Assembly: GCA_900660155.1 (NCBI GenBank)
Contig: CABFPE010000138.1
Coordinates: 664,688 to 728,687 of the forward strand
Direction: 5' to 3'
Source: Hofstenia miamia
Taxonomy: Eukaryota > Xenacoelomorpha > Acoela > Hofsteniidae
Length of the DNA: 64,000 nt
Shown here: positions 34,480 through 46,450 of the stretch, in pieces
Layout of the letters: each line of letters starts with the position of its first letter
Numbering within the stretch: position 1 is the stretch's first letter
Notes under the pieces: generated by a model
What the model was told of the DNA's origin: nothing
Database searches by the model: none
Seen by the model: the letters and a program-made list of their open reading frames with translations, nothing else
Position numbers and translations under genes: made by a program

Positions 34480-37400
34480 CAATGTTGTGCTTGTCTTTCA
34501 GATGTTGGCTCTGAAATGCTACACCCCTACTTCATTGCCAGTAGAACCACACATTACATCACCAAATCACAGTTATCTCTGCAAACAAAACTGTTCATAA
34601 ATAAGCAATTGGATACTCCTAATCATAAAGTTAGTTGTTCTGAAAACCATTCAGCTATTCACACTCTTTATTATCCACATGAGATGTGAGGATAAATGAA
34701 CTGATCTTATTATCACAGTACTGTGCACACTAACTTTAATGCAGAGTTTTATATTACTAATCTCCACCATTTACTTACTTACAAAGACAACTTAATTATG
34801 CTATTGAAAATTAATCTTTCTCTTGAAAATTTACTTGTTATTTACTTTATTACACATGAAGAATTAATGGATACCAAACTAATAGAGAAAATATCTCTTG
34901 CTTAAAAACTTGCTAAAGCCTCACACATCAAACTCACACTTGATATCTTGGACACCACTTAAACTTACCTAGTTGGAGAAGAACTATATGAACTCAAATT
35001 AAGTTTACATAATTTCTTTATTCTCCATCCTACTAATTTCTCTATCCTCAGTTTACCAGACTACAATTCCTCAACAGCAGTGTTAATACATATTGATCTA
35101 TTTCTACACAGAATATGCCCATGACACCAAATTATGGTTGATAAACATTTAGCAGTGGATATCTTACTTCAGGCACAATTGTATGAGTTATGCTACAGAA
35201 AATACAGCACTTGCTAACATTATGAACATTCACATCAGCTTCACATTTACACAATCAATCAACACCTTAAATGATATTGCCTTGAATTAACATCTCATTG
35301 CCTTCCAGTAAATACCACAATTCTGCAGAACAATTACTGCTAAACATACAACAAAGCTTAACAGCACAAGATCAAACTGATTTCAGAAAAGCTTTCTTCA
35401 AGGAACCATGATGACCAGATGTCAATGCCAAATCAGGACTTGGCTAATTACCATATATTTAACTGAAGATTCTAACTTAGAGTTTCCTATATCTCACAAA
35501 ACACTCCATTTGAAAAATCAAATACCATGGAATCTCAGTTGTTCCTATCTCCATGCAATTAAAGATTTGGCTTTTATATGGAATGTCCCTACTGTTGTCA
35601 CCTCAGACAAAACAAACAAAACTCACTAATCTTTTTGAAAAATATTACTCACATATTATAAACAAGGAAGACCCACTTGGCTCCTTACCCATCACAATCA
35701 TAAGCAACAAACTGGCTTTTGCAACTAGAGACATTCACATGCTATCATATACAAGCAGAAAATACATGTGGGGAGCAACCTGTGATACAAAATTATACTC
35801 TCTATCTGATACTAATGCACTGTTATTGTAGAATCAGTGGCTGGGGACTATGCCAGCAGCACTAAGGAAATCATTGTCCTGGCAGAAGATTGCAAAAGTG
35901 ACCTTAATAGAGCAGCCCTGATTCTAACAATAATAAGTAATTGATCTAACAAACATTGGTAATTCACCCACATAACTTGTAACTGCTTAGAGAGAAAACA
36001 TCCAGCATGACCAATTCATATGGCTTCCAGCCAAAGTGCTAACTGAAGAAAAAGTAGCTCATGACTTGAGTGTGTGGTGCTATCCTATTTGTCTCATAAC
36101 TTATTATCTAGCTCAATACAAATATAAAAGTCTTGATTGGGTTCTTATCTCTCATCTCACTAATTAATAGCATGTAATTGTCATGCATTCATATTAAACA
36201 ATGGTGTAATATTATCACAGTGTAATCATGTTATTGGTGCTGTTGAAATTGAATGAAGGTCTTATTATATCTATGTGTAACCATAACCTAATTTGGTCCA
36301 CAATTTGGCCTGCTAACTGCCTGAAAGCTACTCATCAAATCAGTCCACAGTAGAATAACTCCCAAATTCTTACTGTAAACTTACATGATCATTATAATTA
36401 GATTAACTGAGTAAATAATGATATAATGGTGGAAGAAAGTTGAACACAGTTTATGTAAGATAAACTCTTTTTCCATTTGCTACATTGTTGCTCCTATTTA
36501 TACATAGTTTCAAAATAATTACCTGTCTTTGATTACAACTCAAAATCATATGAGGGGACATTAGCTTAGCATTGTAAACCAAGCTCAAAATAAATGAGCA
36601 GACATCATGGTGACATAATTAAAAAGGAATTGCAAAATGAGAAAATAAATTGAAAATAAATAAAAATGGCAAAAGTCCCTGAGTGACTCTACATTATCAT
36701 CAACTCATCTTTGTTGCCAACAGCATTTGACTCTTGATTACTATGATAAATTAAGTAAATGTCTCCTGGTCATAAAAAACAAAATTCCATTTAATTATCA
36801 CAGCAAATTCTACCCAGAAAGCTCATAAAATATGCTGACTACTAACCTCAAATATAGAAAAGATGGCACCAAATGCATTCCTTTAGAAATCATCAAACAA
36901 TCCATTCAGTCACCACAACAATTACAAATTAACAAAGACATCATGCTATCTACAGAGTACCTTTGACTCTACAACATCAAACAACCATTGAAGAAAATAA
37001 TCTTGAAAAACTAGGTTCTGAGATATTACCACCTAAACCAGAATGGATTAAAACAGATGCATCCACTTATCTGATACATGTTATGAAAGCTACCCCTTTG
37101 ATGCAACAATAGTGGATTGCTAATATATTGTTATGAAAGAAAGCAACAACATTTTTTATATGAAAACATGTTTTATCAAAGTTTAGACTAAAACAGATGT
37201 AGATCTTTTATTTGAGCCACACTCACAACTCACTTTTGATGTGGAATGCTGGAATGCAGAACTTCTGAACTTGTCTTATCAGATGCAACAATTGAATCTC
37301 TCTATCCTAACTACAGCTCAGATACTCTATGGAAGCACATAGTTTGCAAACAGGTGAACTTTCCTTTTTCCAAAGGGATCACCAAACTGGACATTACTCC

Positions 37401-38090
37401 AACCACAGATATCTCCATGGAAGAAGCTATCAGGATGGAAAACAATTACTGCATCCCCAGTCTGCAAATACATACTGCTATTATCCAACCATTGTGGAGA
37501 TCCACTCATAAGATATTAATAATCTCAGTGATCTTGTAAAAACTCTACACTCTGAGAAATACAAACAGAGTCAATGAAAACTCATATGAAACAATGATAC
37601 ATCACATTTATATGCTGACAGTTACATTACTCTAGAATATGACTTCCACAATAGTAATCCAGCATCTGATCAAATTGATCACCTTAAACAATCACTCATA
37701 AGACTTCTGTCTAAAACAGTCATTTTATTCTCTGGTTTGAATGATCTCCTCTGGACTAATCTAATCTAAAACACACTCAAATATTATGATGTCACAAAAT
37801 GAATTGAAATTATAATGATGATACAAGCTAAGATAAACAAACCTGATTTAATCATAGAAGACCAACTCAATGAGCACATATCAATCTATTTTGATGAAGT
37901 TAAGTCTCACACTAATTTTATACATTCTTGAAATTTTTCTACCCTGAAACTTTAATCAAAGAAGACTAAGGTAACTCATCCAATATTGATGCTCAAATGA
38001 CATTACTTATTGCTCTGAAAGGACTTTGACTTTATTATAAATTCTACAACATTTTCACAAGAAAAATTAACTCTCTCCAAAATGCTTTAC
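34480..38090 (+). pseudogene. Third ORF of element B, unknown function (fossil)
   Basis: It starts with SEMLHPYFIASRTTHY, the counterpart of GETLHPYFIGT in F. Later RKYMWGATCDTK (35757) parallels KYMWGATSETW in A, and near 37720-38060 SGLNDLLW-like and ALKGL-like segments parallel GVNNIVW and ISIKGI in A. Without the inserted LTR-like block it spans about 2.6-2.8 kb, the longest copy here. Broken in many places. Confidence 0.55.
35832..36696 (-). repeat. LTR-like block inside the third ORF of element B
   Basis: The right end CCCTGAGTGACTCTACA (36680-36696) is the exact reverse complement of the solo LTR start at 19494. The block 36420-36696 has the organisation of the element A LTR right half ('ctatttatacatag', then 'acctgtctttga'). 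The left boundary is uncertain; 35832 is only where third-ORF similarity fades. Confidence 0.45.
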
Positions 38091-39203
38091 TGTAGCATCA
38101 TTCAAATTAACTAAGCTGCTAATGTTGATTTAAAGAGAGAATAAGATTAAAGACAAATTATGATTAGAAATATTGTAAAATTATGTGATCAGTTTAGATT
38201 AATTTGTGTTATGCAACCAAGTAAGAACAAGTGTCAATTATGAAAGATTAGTATCTGTTGATAATAATACTTTTGTCAAAAACGAGGGGGCGAACTCACT
38301 TCCAATATTTTTAGCCACCTTATTGGCAGACAAAAGATTTAAATGTGAAATTTACAGTTACTTTCTCTGGAATACTATAAATAGATTAAATTCATTGTAA
38401 ACAATTGATAAAGAAATTCATTCAGAATTCTTACATTGTTTTATTAATATGGTTTAATTATTTACTACAATGTCAATCTAAATGAGTTGTGTTTAGTAGT
38501 GGTCTGGATCCATCATGAGATTGATTCTAGGGTCTTTGTGCCAAATCATGAAAGTGCACTTATGTTATGTATAAGGGTTTTTCTCTTGTTTAGTTGACTA
38601 TTGATCACTTACTACATGTATTGATTATAATAGATTTGAAATATAGTTGGATAACCAAAACCTAGGAATTATATCTATAATATTTAGATCATAATTAGTG
38701 ACTATAATGTGACCAATAATGTGACTGAGCATGTAGTAATTATTAAATATAGGTTAGGAAGCTGCCAATTATTAGACTAGTTATTAAAGTCAATATATTT
38801 TTACAATGGCTACATGTAATGTTAATAGAGCAGCTAGTAACAAGTCTGGTTGCATTATCATGAAACACTTTTACAAAATAGAGACTAAGCTAGGATAGGG
38901 TACACATAAGTTATATCATTGAGCTGAGCAGTAGAACTCAACCAACTGGATCCTTGGTGAACAAGTGAAACTGGATGTGGAGATCAGCTTCAGGCAGAGG
39001 CCCACTATCAATCATTGGAGAAGATGCTGCATGGCTTTGTCACCTAAATAGTGAATAGTTAAATCTTGTTAAGCTGAGTTAACAGAAACATACAATAGCT
39101 AGAGCAGTATCAAATTAGTAAATCCCTATCTGAAAATATATTCAACTGATGTTATACAGTAACAAAGGACAAACAGTAATGATGCCTGGTAGAGGATGTT
39201 ACA
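38091..39203 (+). repeat. 3' LTR of element B
   Basis: Starts TGTAGCATCATTC and ends GGATGTTACA, 1113 bases. Its reverse complement matches the element A LTRs, for example 'cctctaccaggcatcatc' at the end. TATAAATAG lies at 38376-38384. No primer-binding site follows, as expected for a 3' LTR. Confidence 0.8.
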
Positions 39204-39659
39204 TTACCTATATCAACTCAAATAATCAACCTTAAGTTCAATAAATTCACTAAAATTCTAACTACAGAACTGGAATCAATCTATTACACCACTCATTTAA
39301 CCAAATTCTCTGATATTCTCCCAACTTATACAACTCTTTCTATAAAGGTTCTCTGTATCAGGTCTGCCAAGTGTGGTCATGCACCCTTCCCTTACATGAT
39401 CTCCCATGTCATATTTAACTTTTATTAGGAATAGGCTCATTTTAGCACTAGAGTCAGGCTGTTAATTACTGCAGGATTAGCCAATCCTGGTGTTATTCAA
39501 CATAGATTTTCATGCTGATGCCACAACATATTCCAAGTTAAATGATTCTATTGTATATTTTTTCTGATATTAATCCCTTCATCTACTTGCTTGTGTGTGA
39601 GAATTACATTACTCCATAGTGTTTTGTTGAGTTATAAAAATAAAAGCAATCTACAAACT
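39204..39659. other. AT-rich DNA, no gene seen
   Basis: The first 150 bases have coding-like composition but no recognisable block; the rest is anonymous. Confidence 0.45.
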
Positions 39660-40095
39660 AGTCTACAAATTACAAGAATAGAAAAAACACAGTTAAAAAA
39701 CACATTTACAAATAAAATTCAAAAATTATATGATTACATAATTTTACCACACATTTAGTCTTTTGGATATTCCTATTTGGTATTATTTATTTGATAAGTT
39801 TTGTTTTAGAATTTAATTAGAGGTTCAGCAGTTTTTATATCCATGGGGAGGCTGTTCCAATTGGAGATTGTTGATACAATATAAAAATGATATTACAATG
39901 AATGTTTAGTTTGATGTTTAATATACATTTATTTGTTCTAACATTTATGGTAATTTTGCTGTTTACTAGATTTTGTGTACTTTGCATGTTGATTTGTTGA
40001 TATAAGTTTATTAAGCTTAGATCCCAATAAGCAAACATTGCTTGTAGCATGCAGCATTTGCCACCATTGCACTCATCTAATTCAGGAACCATGCT
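39660..40095 (-). pseudogene. LINE ORF2 C-terminal tail fragment
   Basis: The minus strand carries WDLSLINLYQQINMQSTQNL and then a lysine/asparagine-rich region ending near INNLQLEQPPHGYKN. This follows the usual LINE tail plan (L..I..I..., then ...NTR..., then WN.LP..IK), with the final block in a shifted frame. It is about 120-140 codons, with no reverse transcriptase attached. Confidence 0.4.
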
Positions 40096-40547
40096 TTCTA
40101 AGTAATTTAGAGATTTTCATTTAAACTAGTAATGTAAATGCATTTATGTATTGTAATTTGTGTTCATTTGCTTTACTCACAATGAACAATACCAAAATAG
40201 TCACTAAAGTTACTAAAAAATTTTATAGTAAATACATACAATTGATATATTCAAAACTAGCATTCACACAACATTATGCAACTCTTGATATGATGATTTA
40301 ATTTAGTAATAATTGAACATTGTTTGTAAAATTCTTACATTTTGTTTCTACAGTTGTGAAATGTGGATAAACATGCATATCATTAAAATTCTTCTAAGAA
40401 ATGAATACCTAAATAGAAAAAATTACAGACAGTGTAAATGCAACTAATACTTAACAAAAAATTTAAAGCAACAGTGGAGCTTATACTGAAATTTGAATTA
40501 TCCATATAAACAATGACTAGGCAAAAGTGCAAAGTTACTATAATTCA
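40096..40547. other. AT-rich DNA, no gene seen
   Basis: No open frame or repeat recognised before the mariner terminal repeat. Confidence 0.45.
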
Positions 40548-41450
40548 CAGTGTCCCAAAAAGAGGTATACACCTTTTAGCAGCTGATAACTCAAAATTTT
40601 GTTTTTTCATTGCAAATTAAGCCCATCAATCCAAATTATGGCAGCCAGACTAAACTTTTAAGAAAGAAAGTTCATTTTAAAATGTTATTGGAAGCATGAA
40701 AACACAGTAGAAGTGCAAAGACTTTGAACAATGTAACAAAAATGTATGCTTTCCACAAAGATTGTGTGGAGTGATGAAGCCACATTTAAATTAAATGGTT
40801 CAATTAATCACCACAATTGCACCTACTGTGGACTTGAGAATCCAAATGATATGGTTAGCCATCATGTTAATTTACCAGGAATTACAGCGTGGTGCAGCTT
40901 ATTGTCAAGATGATTAATCAAACCATTCAAGTTTACTTTAACTTGTGGCAAAAGTCTGTCATGGCAAGTGTAAGTGAACACTTTGAAGAAGAGGATTTAT
41001 ATTTTCAGGAGAATGGAGCACCCCCACATTACCATTGTGATGTTAGATCCTTCCTTGATGATATCTTGCCATGCAAAAAGATTGGAAAGAGGGGTTTTGT
41101 TGAATACCCTCAACAGTAATCAGACCTCACACCACTAGACTTCTTTTTATGGGGATACCTGAAAGATAAAGTCTACACAAAGAAACCTACAACAATCACT
41201 GAATTGAGAGCAACCATTGAATGTGAATGCATGCAAATACCAAGGAAATTGTTTCATGATGTGTGCTATTCCATTGCTTCACATTACCAGGAGTGTCTGG
41301 ACCAAAATGGACATCAGTTTGAGAACTAGCAGTGACAAAACATTAGAATGATGTTTGTATTTTCTTACATGTTAAACATTAAACAAATAATAATAAACAC
41401 CTGGTTTACAATTATTTAAAGTGTGTATACAACTTTTTTTGGACACCCTG
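40548..41450 (+). mobile_element. Mariner-family DNA transposon, internally deleted
   Basis: Terminal inverted repeats: left CAGTGTCCCAAAAAGAGG, right (reversed) CAGGGTGTCCAAAAAAAG, both followed by GTATACAC. The right flank is TA, the usual target; the left is CA. At 903 bases it is shorter than the usual 1.3 kb. The region ahead of the first catalytic block is only about 200 bases, so the N-terminal DNA-binding domain is largely deleted. It may have moved with enzyme supplied by intact copies. Confidence 0.8.
40755..41330 (+). pseudogene. Mariner transposase, catalytic part
   Basis: Blocks: [17 protein letters not shown] (first catalytic Asp in SDE), YFQENGAPPHYHCDV (second block, normally QDGAPPHY; Asp is replaced by Asn), SDLTPLDFFLWGYLKDKVY (third block with the Asp of the DD34D type), then QECLDQNGHQFEN at the C-terminus, where the stop is. 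A frameshift lies between the first and second blocks and a stop just before SDLTP. Catalysis is therefore lost on at least three counts. Confidence 0.8.
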
Positions 41451-42704
41451 TATAATCAATTAACAAATTTCATTTAAATCTCTTCATTTGAGTGGAATTG
41501 TAGCTGCAAAAATATTCTTACTGCTGATGAACTAAATATTTTTCAAATTTACAGAAACATTAGCTTAAATATAAATCAAATGAGGAAATGCCATACCAAC
41601 ATATATGTATATCTTAAATAAAAAATGTGCAAGCTATATCAGATACCAAAGTGAGCAACATCATCAATGTAAATAGAGAGCACTATTGATACCATCTTTT
41701 TTAGGGATGCAAAGATTGAGATACAGGAACATATATTATTCTAAACAAATATTTATTATATATAAACAAATACTAATATTTCAAATGCACTTCTATAAAC
41801 TCAAATTATTAATAAACTATTTAAACTTTAAGTAAATCTGTATTTCAAGAGCATTGGCACAGTCACTTTGCAAACATTCAAATATTGAATAATAATATTA
41901 TATCTATTAAGTAAATGTTGAAGACAACCCCTGTTAACTTCAATTTAAAAATATACACTAAGAAAAAATGTAACTTATAGTCTTGTGAATTAATCTGCAC
42001 TCTCCCTTGTAAGAACCTAAAATGAAAAATAATAAAGTGAAGAAATCAATTAAGTATTTGTAATACTCAGTGGCATCAAGTCTTTAGGGCACATGGGCAT
42101 GTAATAATTTGGTGCTAATATTTTGTGATGTTTCAAGTTATATTTGGTTTGTAGATGCTTGCATCTAAACATTAATGCTAATGATCTTTTGAAAACTTTA
42201 TTTATTTAATAACATGCAAACATAACTGAATTGAGTGTTTATAAAGGCATTTATTATCTCTTTGCTTTGAATTTTCTGTATGATTGGTCTAAACTTTTCT
42301 TAAATAATGAATTCTGGCCTCCATTTTCCTGATCTTGGTATTTACAAACTCCTTAAACTGAAGGCCTGCTTATTAATAATATAGATGATGAGTTTTCTGC
42401 ATATATTCAAAACCTATTTGATATTAGACAGTAGCTGCATGCTTTCTTTGTACAGGTAGGGCAAATTTCACTCTTCTTTTTGTTTCACAAAACATGCATT
42501 TCTTGGACATTAGAATTACAATAAATTAGTACTAGCAGAAGTATAGAAAACAAATATTTTTATAAGAATTTTCTGAATTCATTATTAATCTATGTTTCAA
42601 AATTTGATAGCAAGTGACATAGCTAGATCTTCATTATCATAAAATCAAGAGATTTTAAATGAGTTCATCCTATGATGCAATTTATTGGAAGACTGCTTGG
42701 TAAT
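41451..42704. other. AT-rich DNA, no gene seen
   Basis: Anonymous AT-rich sequence without coding or repeat similarity that I can support. Confidence 0.45.
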
Positions 42705-42950
42705 CAGAGTTTTTGAGTGCTAAAAATATTAACTTAAACTTGGAAATATTTTAAATTTTATTTTTTTATTTATATTAGAAAACAAAATTATAAGATCTTG
42801 TAAAATTAATTTTCTTTATTCTAAAAAATTTCAAATTAGAAAAAACTCAATAAGACTCAAAATTTTCTTTAAAAAAATACTTTATCTCAAACTCAAAATG
42901 TAAAAACTTAAACATAGAACAAGTAACTCAAATTTGATTTAGAAACCCTG
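42705..42950. repeat. MITE copy 1 (hAT-like ends)
   Basis: It starts CAGAGTTTTTGAGTGC and ends, reversed, CAGGGTTTCTAAATC. Flanking octamers ttggtaat and tttgtatt agree at six of eight bases, fitting an aged 8-base target duplication of the hAT type. 246 bases, non-coding. Confidence 0.5.
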
Positions 42951-43679
42951 TTTGTATTGTATACTTCATTTCTTTTGCTTAGAGCAATTTCTCTCTATCA
43001 CTCAGTCTGATAGGTTTAGATGAATTAACTCACATATGAAATACACCTGTATTATGTTTAAATTACATCATTAGTTATAAATGAGACACTCTTATTACTA
43101 ATGCAAAAATGTACATTTGTAATTTCTATATCCTTTCTGAAATTTTATTATTGTTTTTGTCATTTATAACAAATTCTGAAATTAATTAAATTTTGCATAA
43201 ATTAAATTTATGATAAAGTAGCCTATTCTAACCATTATTATCTATTTGTTGTTTTACTTCCTGCATGCTTATATATTCTATTCTAAGCTGATTATTTGTT
43301 ATTATTAAGTCACAAACATCCATGCTATAAGAGCAATGGCTGAGTATCTTTCTCCACAAATCTGAAATTGTATATTGCAGTTATATCTACTGTATATTAC
43401 AAATTCCTTACAAAAGCAGATGTATTCATATAATTTATGCTAGTAATATACATTGCAGCTATACAAAATCATTTTAAGTGTACCTACTTAAGCATATAAG
43501 AGCATCTTCTGCAGAACACTATTGAAAAATTCATCAAACATGAACTGATTGAAAACAAATTAGAATAGCATTATTTTCTAATATTATATTTGTAGTATAT
43601 AGAATTTTATAGATACATAACAGTAAATATAAAATTCATTTATACTAATAGGATTTTTAATAATATAGATGATGAAATG
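42951..43679. other. AT-rich DNA, no gene seen
   Basis: No feature recognised between the two related MITE copies. Confidence 0.45.
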
Positions 43680-43968
43680 CAGAGTCTTTGAGTTCTTGAA
43701 ATATTAAAAACTTGAACTCAAATATGCTCACAAAACTTGATCAGAAAAACTTGTAAAAGAAAGCATCAATTTAATTAATTTAAATTTCAATTTCCTTGCT
43801 AATCACAAATAAGTATTTTTAGCTTACAATAAATGGTTTTTAGAACAAAAAATTTGGAATTAGAAAAGAACTTGATCAAAATAAGATTTTTTTAAAAAAA
43901 AATACTCAAACTCAAATGTAAAAACTTGATCTTGGATTGAGTAACTAGAACTTGACTCAAAAACCTTG
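43680..43968. repeat. MITE copy 2 (hAT-like ends)
   Basis: It starts CAGAGTCTTTGAGTTC and ends, reversed, CAAGGTTTTTGAGTCAAG. It aligns in direct orientation with copy 1, for example in the shared 'ctcaaactcaaa.tgtaaaaactt' region near the right end. 289 bases, non-coding. Confidence 0.5.
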
Positions 43969-44372
43969 GTGTGAGGAAGTAAACAAACACCAGACCATTG
44001 AATTTGAGATGAGACTGAGACTTTGAGACTGAGACCAAGACATTTATATTTGAGATGAGAAATTAGACTTTTTCATTGAGACAATGAGACTCTTGACTTT
44101 TTTTGAGACACAAAGGTTACAAACACTTTCACCAAGGTAAAAATAATTTTAAACAAGCAAAAAAATATAATTTATTTTAAAAATTAGGCTTTAAATTTCC
44201 AGTTTATCATGTTTAAATAAATTAAAATACAAAATGTATTGCTTTTTTTTCACTTAAACATCATTGTTTTATTAATAACAGTCTTGATTTGAGACAAGAC
44301 TGAGAGTTTTTTCAAGTCTTGTAGAGACTGAGACTGAGACCAAAATATGAAAGTCTCAAATTCCTTGCACCA
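43967..44372. repeat. GAGAC-rich repeat with short inverted ends
   Basis: Repeated GAGACTGAGAC motifs occur at both ends, framed by TGGTGTGAGGAA on the left and TTCCTTGCACCA on the right (inverted, allowing two mismatches). It is probably a non-autonomous DNA transposon; a purine-strand simple repeat is the alternative. Confidence 0.45.
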
Positions 44373-44501
44373 TACTGATATACACAGTTTGAAATTTTTG
44401 GTTTCACTGAAGTTTGGTTTTCCAATTCAATTTGATTTCAGTTTCATATTTCCATTTCAAATATTTGTTCCAAAAAATCTACTGATATACAAGATGGCAT
44501 A

Positions 44502-45520
44502 GAATAAGTCCTACAGGAATAAGTCTTACACGATTAAGTCCTACATGATTAAGTCCTACATGATTAAGTCCTAAATGATTAAGTTCTTCATTAATAAGCA
44601 CAAAATTTGAATAAATTGACAGCAAAATGTCATATGAAATTATTAATGGTCACAGACTGTGATCAAAATTATAGATATTTGAGAATTTTTTATAAATAAA
44701 AATAATAAGATTTATTTAAGCTGTGACCTATATAAAAAAGAGGTGCAGGTCAAGCTCTAATCTGTGCAGATCAATTTACAGTAATATTTAATAAATTTAT
44801 AAATAATTGAGTTTTCCAGACACACTTGAATTGTTGAATTTTTTTGTTTTTTTTCTTTTTTGTTATTTTAAACAAATATTAATTATTAAATGTTTTCGTA
44901 GTAGAAATGTTCCCTTAAAAATGATTTGTCTTGTATATTGGTAAGCACAGCTGTGCATTATGTACAGGCAATTGTAGGTTTATAATGAATCATGATTTTT
45001 TCCTTTTATTGCAACTGCTTTATTAAATATTTATACATAGTTTATTCCTCTTTGATTGCATAATTAAGTAGAATTTAACTTTTCAAAGGATATCTAAATC
45101 AATGTTAATTAAAATATTTGCGGATTTGTGTTGTGTGGAATACTACCATCTCCTATGGTAATATGCAGGTTCAACTCCTGTTGAACACATTTGAATTGCA
45201 CCTATGACCTGTTATAGGCATGACATCACTACATTGTTCATATATTATTTCACCTTGAATGTGCATTACATTAATGTATAATTCCTAAGTATTTGAAAAA
45301 ATTTAGTGTAATTACCAAACTACAACTCTCTTTGGAATTTTAGTGAAATGCAAAAAAACTTAGAGCAGCAATGGAAAATTGATTTGATTTCCAAAAAAAC
45401 AATAAATTATTACAAAAAATCCTAACAAATAGAAAATGAATTAGTTTCAGAGAATTAAAATCATTAATAGTAATAGTGTAGGATTTAATCATGTAGGACT
45501 TATTGCTGTAGGACTTATTC
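44502..45520. mobile_element. 1-kb element with inverted arrays of a 15-base repeat
   Basis: The left end has six tandem copies of GAATAAGTCCTACAG and variants (GATTAAGTCCTACAT) at 44502-44591. The right end has three copies in inverse orientation at 45476-45520, the outermost being the exact complement of the left outermost unit. The 885-base interior has no ORF of note. Terminal inverted tandem arrays resemble foldback-type DNA transposons. No clear target duplication is visible. Confidence 0.55.
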
Positions 45521-45523
45521 ATG

Positions 45524-45927
45524 TGGTTGGTACTTTTTATCAACATACGAAATCTTGAAGCCGACATAGGGAACCTTGAGATCGACATAGCAAATCGTTA
45601 TGACAATATGAACAAAAATTTAGCATGAATAAGGTATGAAGATTAATAACATTAGATGGGTCATGTAAAATTTTCTCATATTTACATTAAAATATTTATC
45701 TTAGTTTTTGTTATGAAATCAAGAATAATATTTTATAATTTAGTCTAGATTACAACTCAATAAACAACTGCTAAAATTACATTTTGATGTCTCTTTTGAT
45801 ATAATTGATATGTATACCTCATTCATGCTAAATTTTTTGTTCATATTGTCATAACGATTTGCTATGTCGATCTCAAGGTTCCCTATGTCGGTTTCAAGAT
45901 TTCGTATGTTGATAAAAAGTACCAACC
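45524..45927. repeat. Near-perfect long inverted repeat (hairpin)
   Basis: Arms at 45524-45636 and 45815-45927 are about 113 bases each, with only a few mismatches and one single-base indel, around a loop of about 180 bases. The arms contain two tandem variants of a 21-22-base unit ending CGACATAG. Non-coding. It starts four bases after the 15-base-repeat element ends. Confidence 0.8.
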
Positions 45928-45939
45928 TATTCATGTTCC

Positions 45940-46335
45940 CCCATATACAACCCTGTATGACAAGTTGTCTTTTAACTAAACAATATAATTGCTTTCTCAG
46001 TATTTGCCATTTAATTTGAATTAAACATATGTAATCCATGATTATTGCTTTTTATTTTGGTAATAATCGAAAACAGTTTAACAAAAGATTAAAGATGCGA
46101 GTGCTAAACCTTACCATGGCTTGGCGTGTATTTGTTAATGTCAAGCTATCGGTATTTCTAAACTTTATTTAATCGTTTTATTTGCCATTAATTAGTATTC
46201 TCCAATTTATGATGTTTTGATCTTAGTAATATTGTAAAATCATTGAGAAAAATTTTAACTATGTTTTTTATTGTCACAATGTTTTTATTTAACTTGACCT
46301 ACTTCATACAATCATTCTTATCGGACAATTTCATA
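45940..46335. other. AT-rich DNA, no gene seen
   Basis: No feature recognised between the hairpin and the 3' end of the minus-strand LINE. Confidence 0.45.
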
Positions 46336-46366
46336 GAATAGAATAGAATAAAATAGAATATATTTA
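46336..46366 (-). repeat. 3' terminal (TTCTA)n repeat of the LINE
   Basis: The printed strand reads repeated ATAGA units. CR1/L2-type LINEs end in short microsatellites instead of poly(A), so this marks the 3' end of the minus-strand LINE. Confidence 0.7.
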
Positions 46367-46450
46367 AATTATAGAAGGAAATAGATCCTCTATTGTCCTT
46401 CAAAGAGGTAGGGAAGAAGTACCATTTACAAATCATTATTTGTTAACAGT

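Larger units (their letters stand above)
33528..39203 (+). mobile_element. Element B, right part (Ty3/gypsy fossil)
   Basis: It resumes on the plus strand with the integrase C-terminus (33545-34010), then the third ORF (about 34480-38090), and ends with an LTR (38091-39203). An LTR-like block ending at 36696 interrupts the third ORF. Nothing of RNase H or the integrase core is present. Broken, with many breaks. Confidence 0.7.

Noticed and set aside
38206-38400. 64-codon plus-strand frame
   Set aside because: Lies within the 3' LTR of element B and overlaps its TATA box; no counterpart conserved in the other LTRs.
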